From the NCBI GenBank assembly GCA_041394405.1, contig JAWKIF010000006.1, positions 1,054,001-1,118,000 on the forward strand: DNA of 64,000 nucleotides, given 5' to 3'. Position 1 is the stretch's first letter. Each line of letters begins with the position of its first letter. This stretch comes from Microthrix sp041394405 (GTDB taxonomy: Bacteria > Actinomycetota > Acidimicrobiia > Acidimicrobiales > Microtrichaceae). Shown piece by piece: positions 57,864-64,000 of the stretch. The notes under the pieces are model-generated. The model made no database searches and was not told where the DNA came from. It worked only from the letters and a program-made list of their open reading frames with translations. Position numbers and translations under genes: made by a program.

Positions 57864-59378
57864 GTGTCAGCCCCGGTCGTCGTCGCCGTAGTACCCGAAA
57901 GCCCCGCCGCGCTCGCGGGGCTGGAGGTTGGCGACGAGTTGGTGACCGTCAACGGACAGGCCATTCGGGATGTCATCCAGTGGCGGGTCCTGACCGACGA
58001 AGCGGAGGTGCACCTCGAGCTGAAGCGGGGCGGCTTGGAGAGCGAGGTGGAGCTGTCCAAGGCCGAGGGTGCCCCGTTGGGAGTCGAGGTTGACGCTGCG
58101 GTCTTCGACCGGGTGCGCACCTGCGACAACCACTGCGAGTTCTGCTTCATCACCCAGCTGCCCCCCGGCATGCGGCGCAGCCTGTCGTTGCGCGACGACG
58201 ACTACCGATTGTCGTTCCTGTACGGCAACTTCACCACCCTGACCCGCTTCACCGAGGCCGACCTCGAGCGAGTGCTGATCGAGGGCCTGAGCCCGCTGTA
58301 TGTCTCGATTCACGCCACGGACCCCCACGCCCGAACCGACATGCTGCGAAACCCGCGTGGCGCCACCAGCCTTCGCTGGCTGCGGGCGCTGTTGGACGCA
58401 GGCGTGGAGGTGCACGGCCAGGTGGTGGTGTGCCCGGGCGTGAACGATGGTGCCGTCTTGGAGGACACCCTCGCCGGTGTGCTGGAGGAGTACCCCGGGT
58501 TGGCTGACGTGGCGCTCGTCCCCCTCGGGGTGTCTCGATACAACACCGAGGCGCGGATGCGGCCCCACAGCACCGGCGAGGCTCGGGCGGTGGTGGCCGC
58601 TGCGGAGCGCTGGGCCGAGGTGGCCCAGCAGATGCTGGGACGTCGGATGTTTCACGTGGCCGACGAGTACTACCTGTTGGCCGGAGTGCCGTTTCCCTCG
58701 CCGGAGGCCTATGAGGGGTTCAGCATGCACGAGGACGGGATCGGCATGGCCAGGGCGTTCGAAGCCGAGCTGACGGGGATCAGCGGCGAGGCCATCGGGG
58801 TGCAGCCAGGGTTCTTTGCCTGGGTGGACGGTGCCCCTGCCGAGGGCTACCGGGCCCCTCGCTGGGAGGGCGGTGCGGCCGAATCGGGCGGATGCGGTGC
58901 AGCGTCGTTTGGGCCCGCCGGCGGGTCGGGGACGACCCCGCCGGGTGGGATTGCCCATGATTCGGATTCGACCTCGCCGGCCACGCCGGTCAACCTGGGT
59001 CCCCGCCGGTCGCATCCCGAAGCCAGCCGGCCCACCGGGGTGCTGACCGGCCCCCTCGGCGCAGCGGTGCTGGTGCCCCTGCTGGAGCCGCTGGGACTGA
59101 CCGACGTGAGGGTGATTGCCGTGGAGAACCGCTTCTTTGGCGGCAACGTGGGTGTGACGGGCTTGATGGTGGGCGAGGATCTCGTCCGCACGTTGGCCAA
59201 CGAACCTGAGGGGCACCGGTACCTGCTGCCGGACGTCTGTTTGTCTCAGGGCCGCTTTCTTGACGGGCTGACCCCCGCCGAGCTGCCGCGCATCGTGGAG
59301 GTGGTGCCCACCGACGGGGTGGCGTTGCGCGCCGCCCTCGGCCTGGACACGCGCACGCCCGCCGGGGTGGCGTCATGA
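57864..59378 (+). CDS. DUF512 radical SAM protein with PDZ-like N-terminus
   Basis: 504 aa. Residues 1-55 form a PDZ-like fold (PESPAALAGLEVGDELVTVNG). The radical SAM cluster motif is CDNHCEFC (CX3CX2C), followed by FITQLPPGMRRSLSLRDDDY and LSPLYVSIHATDP. The C-terminal DUF512 region has VIAVENRFFGGNVGVTGLM and LPDVCLSQGRFLDG. An extra ~55-residue Gly/Ser/Pro-rich disordered stretch (about 335-390) splits the two. Its reaction is unknown in all organisms; adjacency to der (ATGA overlap) is common for this family. Confidence 0.85.
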   Translation: MSAPVVVAVVPESPAALAGLEVGDELVTVNGQAIRDVIQWRVLTDEAEVHLELKRGGLESEVELSKAEGAPLGVEVDAAVFDRVRTCDNHCEFCFITQLPPGMRRSLSLRDDDYRLSFLYGNFTTLTRFTEADLERVLIEGLSPLYVSIHATDPHARTDMLRNPRGATSLRWLRALLDAGVEVHGQVVVCPGVNDGAVLEDTLAGVLEEYPGLADVALVPLGVSRYNTEARMRPHSTGEARAVVAAAERWAEVAQQMLGRRMFHVADEYYLLAGVPFPSPEAYEGFSMHEDGIGMARAFEAELTGISGEAIGVQPGFFAWVDGAPAEGYRAPRWEGGAAESGGCGAASFGPAGGSGTTPPGGIAHDSDSTSPATPVNLGPRRSHPEASRPTGVLTGPLGAAVLVPLLEPLGLTDVRVIAVENRFFGGNVGVTGLMVGEDLVRTLANEPEGHRYLLPDVCLSQGRFLDGLTPAELPRIVEVVPTDGVALRAALGLDTRTPAGVAS

Positions 59379-60751
59379 GCGCCAACGACCGCTTGCCCCG
59401 GGTGGCCATCATCGGCCGGCCCAACGTCGGCAAGTCCACGCTGCTCAACCGCATCATCGGGCGTCGCGAGGCGATCGTGGAGGAACGCCCGGGCGTCACC
59501 CGCGACCGACACGAGTCCGAAGCCTCGTGGTCCGGTCGCCGGTTCGTGCTGGTCGATACCGGCGGCTGGTCCGAGCGGGGAAGCGACCTGGATGCCAAGG
59601 TGTCGGCGCAGTCCGAGGCGGCGGTGGCCGAGGCCGACGTGGTGCTGTTGGTGGTGGACGCCACCGTCGGCCGCACCGACGAGGACGACCGGGTGGCCTC
59701 CCTGGTGCGCCAGCAGCCGGCCCCAACCTTGGTGGTGGTCAACAAGGTGGACGACACCGGCCGGGAGGCCCTCATCTGGGACTTCATGGGGCTTGGGTTG
59801 GGGGATCCGTTCGCCATCTCGGCGCTTCACGGCCGGGCGACCGGCGACCTGTTGGACGAGATCGTGGCTCGCCTGCCCGAGGGCGCCGGCGTCGAGGCCG
59901 AGCTCGATGCTCCCCTCGACGACGACCTCGGCGACGAGGAGTTGGCGACCGACCGCCAGGCGCTGATGGACGCCGTCACGGGCGGAGAGGTGTCGGTGGC
60001 GCTGGTGGGCCGACCGAACGTTGGCAAATCCACCCTCTTCAATCGCCTGATCGGCGAGGAACGCGCCGTGGTGCACGACATGCCGGGAACCACACGCGAT
60101 TCGGTGGACACCGTGGTGGAGACCGAGTTGGGATCGCTGCGCTTCGTGGACACCGCCGGAATGCGGCGCCGGGCCCGGGTGGATTCGGGAACCGAGTACT
60201 TCTCCATGGTGCGGGCGCTCCGTTCGGTGGATACCGCAAACATCGCGCTGTTGGTGATCGACGCGACGGAGGGCGTGACCCACCAGGATCAGCGACTGGC
60301 CGAGCGCATCGACGCCGCCGGCTGCCCCATCGCGGTGGTGTTGAACAAGTGGGAATTGCTGGACACCGAGGCGCGCCATGACGTCACCTGGCAGGTCGGC
60401 CAGAAGCTGGCCTTCATCGGGGAATCGCCGGTGCTGCGCATCTCGGCGCTGACCGGCAAGGGTGTCACCCGCATCCTTCCGGCCCTTGGCTCGGCCATCG
60501 AGGCCTACCAGACCCGCATCCCCACCCGGCTGGTGAACGAGGCCATCCGAGCCGCTCAACAGGCCCAACCCGCTCCCCACGGTGCCAGGGTGCTCTATGC
60601 CACCCAGGGGGCGACCCAGCCGCCAACGTTCACGCTGTTCGCCAACCGCGACCTGCCCACCAGCTACGTCCGCTATCTCGAGCGCAGCCTGCGGGACCGA
60701 TTTGGTCTGGGCGCCTCTCCGGTGAAGCTGCGGGTGAAGCGCCGGGACTGA
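59375..60751 (+). CDS. der: Ribosome-assembly GTPase Der (EngA)
   Basis: Double GTPase needed for 50S subunit maturation. 458 aa. First G domain with GRPNVGKSTLLNR, VDTGGW and NKVDD; second with GRPNVGKSTLFNR, VDTAGMRRR and LNKWELL; C-terminal KH-like domain (about 370-458) ending PVKLRVKRRD. Between G domains lies an acidic linker (DAPLDDDLGDEE). It ends the block homologous to Rv1689-Rv1713. Confidence 0.96.
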   Translation: MSANDRLPRVAIIGRPNVGKSTLLNRIIGRREAIVEERPGVTRDRHESEASWSGRRFVLVDTGGWSERGSDLDAKVSAQSEAAVAEADVVLLVVDATVGRTDEDDRVASLVRQQPAPTLVVVNKVDDTGREALIWDFMGLGLGDPFAISALHGRATGDLLDEIVARLPEGAGVEAELDAPLDDDLGDEELATDRQALMDAVTGGEVSVALVGRPNVGKSTLFNRLIGEERAVVHDMPGTTRDSVDTVVETELGSLRFVDTAGMRRRARVDSGTEYFSMVRALRSVDTANIALLVIDATEGVTHQDQRLAERIDAAGCPIAVVLNKWELLDTEARHDVTWQVGQKLAFIGESPVLRISALTGKGVTRILPALGSAIEAYQTRIPTRLVNEAIRAAQQAQPAPHGARVLYATQGATQPPTFTLFANRDLPTSYVRYLERSLRDRFGLGASPVKLRVKRRD

Positions 60752-60760
60752 CCCGAGCCC

Positions 60761-60789
60761 CTGACCCGGCGTTCCGGGCCGGGTAGTGT
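60761..60789 (+). promoter_or_regulatory. Promoter of the membrane phosphatase gene with internal palindrome
   Basis: CTGACC (60761-60766), 17 bases, then TAGTGT (60784-60789), with GTG 60798 eight bases further on. Seven-base arms ACCCGGC (60764-60770) and GCCGGGT (60778-60784) fill the spacer and could be an operator or a weak hairpin ending the der transcript. Confidence 0.55.
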
Positions 60790-60797
60790 TGCCCACC

Positions 60798-61892
60798 GTG
60801 AGCGTCACCGTTCTTCAGTTGATCCTGGCTGCAGCGGCTGCGGTGGGAACCGGACTGTGGGCATCGGCCACCTGGACTCGGTGGAGTGGATCTCGGCGGG
60901 TGTTGGCCGACGACCCCGGCAGCGATGCGGCCGCCATGGCACGAGCCTCCATCCGCCAGCACGTTCACGCCACAGCGCTCTGGATCTCGGTGTTGCTGGT
61001 GGCGTTGGTGCACGGCCTGGATGAATCGGCCACCGACTGGCGGAGCTCGCTGGTGGCGATGTTTGCGCTCATCCTGCCGGCCTGGATCACCGTCGTGCAG
61101 GCCAGGCGGGGCGCCGAGGACAGCCGGCTGTTTCTCACCAGGCTGCGGCTGGATCAGAAGGCCCAGGAAGTCATCGATCAGGAGTCCCGGGTGACCAGCC
61201 AATGGGCCGAACGCCTGGTTCCTGTGCTGATGGACGATTCCGAGGACCTGGAGTTCGGCAGGTCCTCCCACGCCGGCGCCGGCGTGGTGACCGGCGACTT
61301 TCTTGATGTCGTTCCGTTGGGATTTGGTCGCACGGCGGTGGTGATCGGTGACGCCACCGGACACGGCCTGGAGGCCTCCATCTCGGCATTCCAGAGCAAG
61401 TACGTGCTGCGGTCGTTTCTGCGTCGCTTCCGAGATCCGGCCCAAGTGCTGGAGGAACTCAACGCGCACTTGGGCGCCAGCGCCGGGCCCGAAGACCTGC
61501 TTTCGGTGTTGGTGGCCGTGGTGGACACCTCGGTGGGCACGCTTCGCTACGCCTCGGCCGGCCATTGCACCAACCTGGCCGTGATCGAACGGGAGATCGT
61601 GCCCCTGCGTGCCACCGGCCCCTTGCTGATGCTGGACCGCGAGGCCCACTACAACGCTCGCGAGCTGAGCTTCGGAACCGAGGACGTGCTGTTGCTCTTC
61701 ACCGACGGCCTGGCAGAGGCCCGCACCGGCAACGGGGCACAGTTCGGTACCGAACGCATCGGCTACCAGCTCCGTAAGGAATCCAACGCTGCCGCCGAGG
61801 TGCTGGCCAAGAGCCTGCTGGACGCGGCCGTGGACCACGCCTCCGGCCACTTGGACGACGATCTCACGGTGCTGGCGGTTCGCCGGAAGTGA
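60798..61892 (+). CDS. Membrane PP2C-type serine phosphatase (SpoIIE/RsbU family)
   Basis: 364 aa. Two spans at about 5-25 and 70-100 anchor the protein, a coiled-coil linker (about 110-145) follows, and residues 150-364 are the phosphatase: AGAGVVTGDFLDVVPLG and VIGDATGHGLEASISA with the metal-binding Asp, LRYASAGHCTNLAV, LLLFTDGLAEAR and DDDLTVLAVRRK with the last Asp. Such enzymes dephosphorylate anti-sigma-factor antagonists in partner-switching circuits; no partner gene is nearby. GTG 60798 fits the leaderless promoter; GTG 60786 is an alternative. Confidence 0.85.
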   Translation: MSVTVLQLILAAAAAVGTGLWASATWTRWSGSRRVLADDPGSDAAAMARASIRQHVHATALWISVLLVALVHGLDESATDWRSSLVAMFALILPAWITVVQARRGAEDSRLFLTRLRLDQKAQEVIDQESRVTSQWAERLVPVLMDDSEDLEFGRSSHAGAGVVTGDFLDVVPLGFGRTAVVIGDATGHGLEASISAFQSKYVLRSFLRRFRDPAQVLEELNAHLGASAGPEDLLSVLVAVVDTSVGTLRYASAGHCTNLAVIEREIVPLRATGPLLMLDREAHYNARELSFGTEDVLLLFTDGLAEARTGNGAQFGTERIGYQLRKESNAAAEVLAKSLLDAAVDHASGHLDDDLTVLAVRRK

Positions 61893-63487
61893 GCGCCACG
61901 ACACCCGAGCAGTTGCCCGACACCTCGGCACCCGCTGCGGTCGAACCGCCCGAGGTTGGGGTCGGCGATGCGGCTCGCCTGGGTGCCGCGCGGGATCGGG
62001 CCCGGGCGGGAAACCTGGAGCGGGGTCGCGCCAAGCTGGAGGCCCAGGGCAAGCTGTTCGTGCGGGACCGAATCGACTTGTTGTGTGACCCCGGCACGTT
62101 CGTCGAGGATGCGCTGCTGGCCAATGCGTCGGCCACCGACCTGCCAGCCGATGGCGTGGTCACGGGCATCGGCGACGTTGACGGGCGACCGGTGGTGGTG
62201 GTGGCCAACGACCCGACGGTGAAGGCCGGATCCTGGGGAGCGCGCACGGTCGAGAAGATCGTTCGAGCCACCGAGGTGGCGCTCGGCCAGGAGCTCCCGA
62301 TCGCCTGGCTGGTCGACTCGGCAGGGGCGCGCATCACCGACCAGGTGCAGCTGTTTCCCGGTCGCCGCGGCGCCGGGCGCATCTTCCATAACCAGGTGAA
62401 ACTGTCGGGACGGGTGCCCCAGGCCTGTGCGCTGTTTGGTCCATCGGCTGCCGGTGGCGCCTACATTCCGGCGTTCTGCGACCTGGTGATCATGGTGGAG
62501 GGCAACGCCTCGATGTACCTGGGCTCCCCCCGAATGGCCCAAATGGTCATCGGCGAGGAGGCCACCCTGGAGGAGACCGGCGGGGCCCGCATGCACGCCA
62601 CCGTCTCGGGGTCGGGCGACAACCTGGCTGCCGACGACGTCGAGGCCATCGAGGCCGTGCGTGCCTACCTCACGTACCTGCCCACCAACTGGCGCATCGA
62701 GCCGCCCACCTACGTGCCGGCGCCGCCCGGGCGGCAGCTGGACGACACCATCGTTCCGGCCGAGGAGACCGCCGGCTACGACGTGCGCGACGTCATCGAC
62801 GGGCTCATCGACGCCGAATCGTTCTTCGAGATCAAGCCGCTGTTCGCACCCGAGTTGGTCACGGGCTTCGGCCTGCTGGAGGGCCGCCCGGTGGGCATCG
62901 TGGCCAACAACCCCGCCGTGGTGGGAGGGGTGCTGTTCGTCGACTCGGCCGACAAGGCGGCCCGGTTCATCTGGCTGTGCGACGCCTTCGGCATCCCGCT
63001 GGTTTTCCTGGCCGATGTTCCGGGATTCATGATCGGCACCGCCGTGGAGCGCCAGGGCATCATTCGGCATGGGGCCAAGATGATCACCGCCGTCTCGGAG
63101 GCCACCGTGCCCAAGATCTCGGTGATCCTTCGCAAGGCCTACGGGGCCGGGCTCTACGCCATGGCGGGTCCGGCCTTCGACCCGGTGGCAACCCTGGCCC
63201 TGCCGACCGCCAAGATCGCCGTCATGGGACCCGAGGCGGCGGTCAACGCGGTGTTCGCCAACAAGATCGCCGAGATCGAGGATCCCGACGAACAGGCGGC
63301 CTTCGTCGCCGAGCGGCGGGCCGAGTACGAGGCCGATGTGGACCTGCTGCGGCTGGCGTCGGAGCTGGTGGTGGACGCCGTCATCGACTGGGGCGACCTG
63401 CGCCGCGAGGTTCACCTGCGGCTGGTGCGCGCTGAAGGCAAGGACCGCCACTTCTCCGATCGACGCCACGGCGTCCCTCCGGTGTAG
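61889..63487 (+). CDS. Acyl-CoA carboxylase carboxyltransferase (beta) subunit
   Basis: 532 aa. Crotonase-fold carboxyltransferase that moves CO2 from biotin to acetyl-, propionyl- or a related acyl-CoA. Both halves are present: WLVDSAGARITDQVQLFPG and PSAAGGAYIPAFCD in the N-terminal half, FLADVPGFMIGTAVERQGII and AYGAGLYAMAGPAFDP in the C-terminal half with the second oxyanion glycines. No biotin-carrier domain. GTGA overlap with the phosphatase gene. The specific acyl-CoA cannot be assigned; a separate alpha subunit must exist elsewhere. Confidence 0.88.
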   Translation: MSATTPEQLPDTSAPAAVEPPEVGVGDAARLGAARDRARAGNLERGRAKLEAQGKLFVRDRIDLLCDPGTFVEDALLANASATDLPADGVVTGIGDVDGRPVVVVANDPTVKAGSWGARTVEKIVRATEVALGQELPIAWLVDSAGARITDQVQLFPGRRGAGRIFHNQVKLSGRVPQACALFGPSAAGGAYIPAFCDLVIMVEGNASMYLGSPRMAQMVIGEEATLEETGGARMHATVSGSGDNLAADDVEAIEAVRAYLTYLPTNWRIEPPTYVPAPPGRQLDDTIVPAEETAGYDVRDVIDGLIDAESFFEIKPLFAPELVTGFGLLEGRPVGIVANNPAVVGGVLFVDSADKAARFIWLCDAFGIPLVFLADVPGFMIGTAVERQGIIRHGAKMITAVSEATVPKISVILRKAYGAGLYAMAGPAFDPVATLALPTAKIAVMGPEAAVNAVFANKIAEIEDPDEQAAFVAERRAEYEADVDLLRLASELVVDAVIDWGDLRREVHLRLVRAEGKDRHFSDRRHGVPPV

Positions 63488-63512
63488 ACCGGTGCGCCGG
63501 AGGTAGCGGGCC

Positions 63513-63743
63513 ATGCCGTGGTGCGACGAGTGCGACAAGTTCTATACCCAGTCCACGCTGAACGGCGACGGCACCTGCCCCGAGGGGCACCAGGCCGTCG
63601 ATCCGCCGCCGAACCAGCCTGGGGACGCCGATGACGACGAGCGGGGCGCCCCCTGGCACTTCTGGCTGATGGTCGCCGTGCTGGTGCTCTACCTGGCCTG
63701 GCGCCTCATCCAGGGCGTTGTGTGGGCGATCGGCAAGCTGTAG
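63513..63743 (+). CDS. Small zinc-ribbon membrane protein
   Basis: 76 aa. WCDECDKFYTQST with a later CPEGH gives a likely zinc site (CX2C...CX2H). One span lies at about 49-71 (HFWLMVAVLVLYLAWRLIQG). Pro/Asp-rich linker between. The gene follows the carboxylase by 25 bases. Function unknown. Confidence 0.6.
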   Translation: MPWCDECDKFYTQSTLNGDGTCPEGHQAVDPPPNQPGDADDDERGAPWHFWLMVAVLVLYLAWRLIQGVVWAIGKL

Positions 63744-63761
63744 CAGCGCGCCGGCAAGGGC

Positions 63762-64000
63762 TCAGTTGTTGGCGGGGTGGGTGCGTGCGAGGGCGGCAGC
63801 GACCAGGGTGGTGAACGCGAGGATGTAGGAGGGCATGGCGTTGGGCACCACGAACTCCAGCACGTAGTCGACATTGAACGATCCGTAGACCTGGTCGATC
63901 TGGAGGTACCACCCGTAGGTCACATCGAGAAGAAACGTGGCGCCCAGCAGCGCGCCCAGCACCGCCAGGAGGCTGCGCCGTCGCAGGGGCAGTGCCGCCA
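63762..64000 (-). CDS. Membrane protein, partial (runs off the window end)
   Basis: C-terminal part of a membrane protein whose frame is open to base 64000. Two spans are visible (LLGALLGATFLLDVTYGW-type and MPSYILAFTTLVAAALA), with LQIDQVYGSFNVDYVLEFVV between them. A GTG at 63962 could give a 66-aa product, but the frame continues upstream, so a longer gene is more likely. Not recognised. The segment converges with the zinc-ribbon gene. Confidence 0.5.
   Translation of the reverse strand, partial: AALPLRRRSLLAVLGALLGATFLLDVTYGWYLQIDQVYGSFNVDYVLEFVVPNAMPSYILAFTTLVAAALARTHPANN

Overview
The window is 64 kb of GC-rich actinobacterial chromosome. The gene set points to the class Acidimicrobiia, possibly a Microthrix-like lineage: an F420-type luciferase-like oxidoreductase, SteA/SteB, a TlyA–NadK–RecN block, a 23S longer than that of E. 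coli, and abundant GTG starts. The class is an inference from gene order and from reading the 16S text; no alignment was run. There is no CRISPR array, phage, insertion sequence or tRNA gene. Almost all of the window is core chromosome.

Bases 1-11,100 hold arginine biosynthesis (argR, argG, argH) interleaved with a RimK-type glutamate ligase, a RimB-type aspartic protease and a succinylglutamate-desuccinylase-like zinc hydrolase. Then come an LLM-class oxidoreductase, RNase Z, a 3-methyladenine DNA glycosylase and a KimA-type potassium transporter split by a one-base shift in a C7 tract. Bases 11,100-17,000 hold a small membrane protein, a PASTA-containing class A penicillin-binding protein, tyrS and a polytopic membrane protein. 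Bases 17,190-22,600 are one complete rRNA operon (16S-23S-5S) with promoter, leader, two boxA-like sites, a perfect 24-bp 23S processing stem and a terminator.

From 22,690 to 60,750 the order TPR protein - tlyA - nadK - recN - steA - steB - (murJ, glycosyltransferase, envelope protein) - pyrG - Nudix - xerD - scpA - scpB - rluB - cmk - der follows, with insertions, the order known from Mycobacterium tuberculosis around Rv1689-Rv1713. Insertions are a class I aldolase plus a histone-H1-like protein, an HD protein, a PUA-type RNA methyltransferase, an ABC exporter, a D-aminoacylase-like hydrolase, trpS with a decayed SDR behind it, aroH, a YcaQ-type protein, a NuoF-hemerythrin fusion, fumC, an HxlR regulator, ispH and a DUF512 radical SAM protein. 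The end holds a membrane PP2C phosphatase, an acyl-CoA carboxylase beta subunit, a small zinc-ribbon membrane protein and a partial membrane protein.

Many genes overlap by four bases (ATGA or GTGA), so they form long translationally coupled operons: recN-steA-steB-murJ-glycosyltransferase-envelope protein-pyrG-Nudix-xerD-HD, scpA-scpB-rluB, and aroH-cmk/plsC. Several single genes carry a TANNNT box 6-8 bases before the start codon, the layout of leaderless mRNAs. The items most worth a second look are the kimA frameshift, the NuoF-hemerythrin and Cmk-PlsC fusions, the tandem palindromic element between rnz and argH, the RimK/RimB/deacylase set inside the arginine locus, the H1-like protein behind fructose-bisphosphate aldolase, and the envelope phosphatase-like protein before pyrG.
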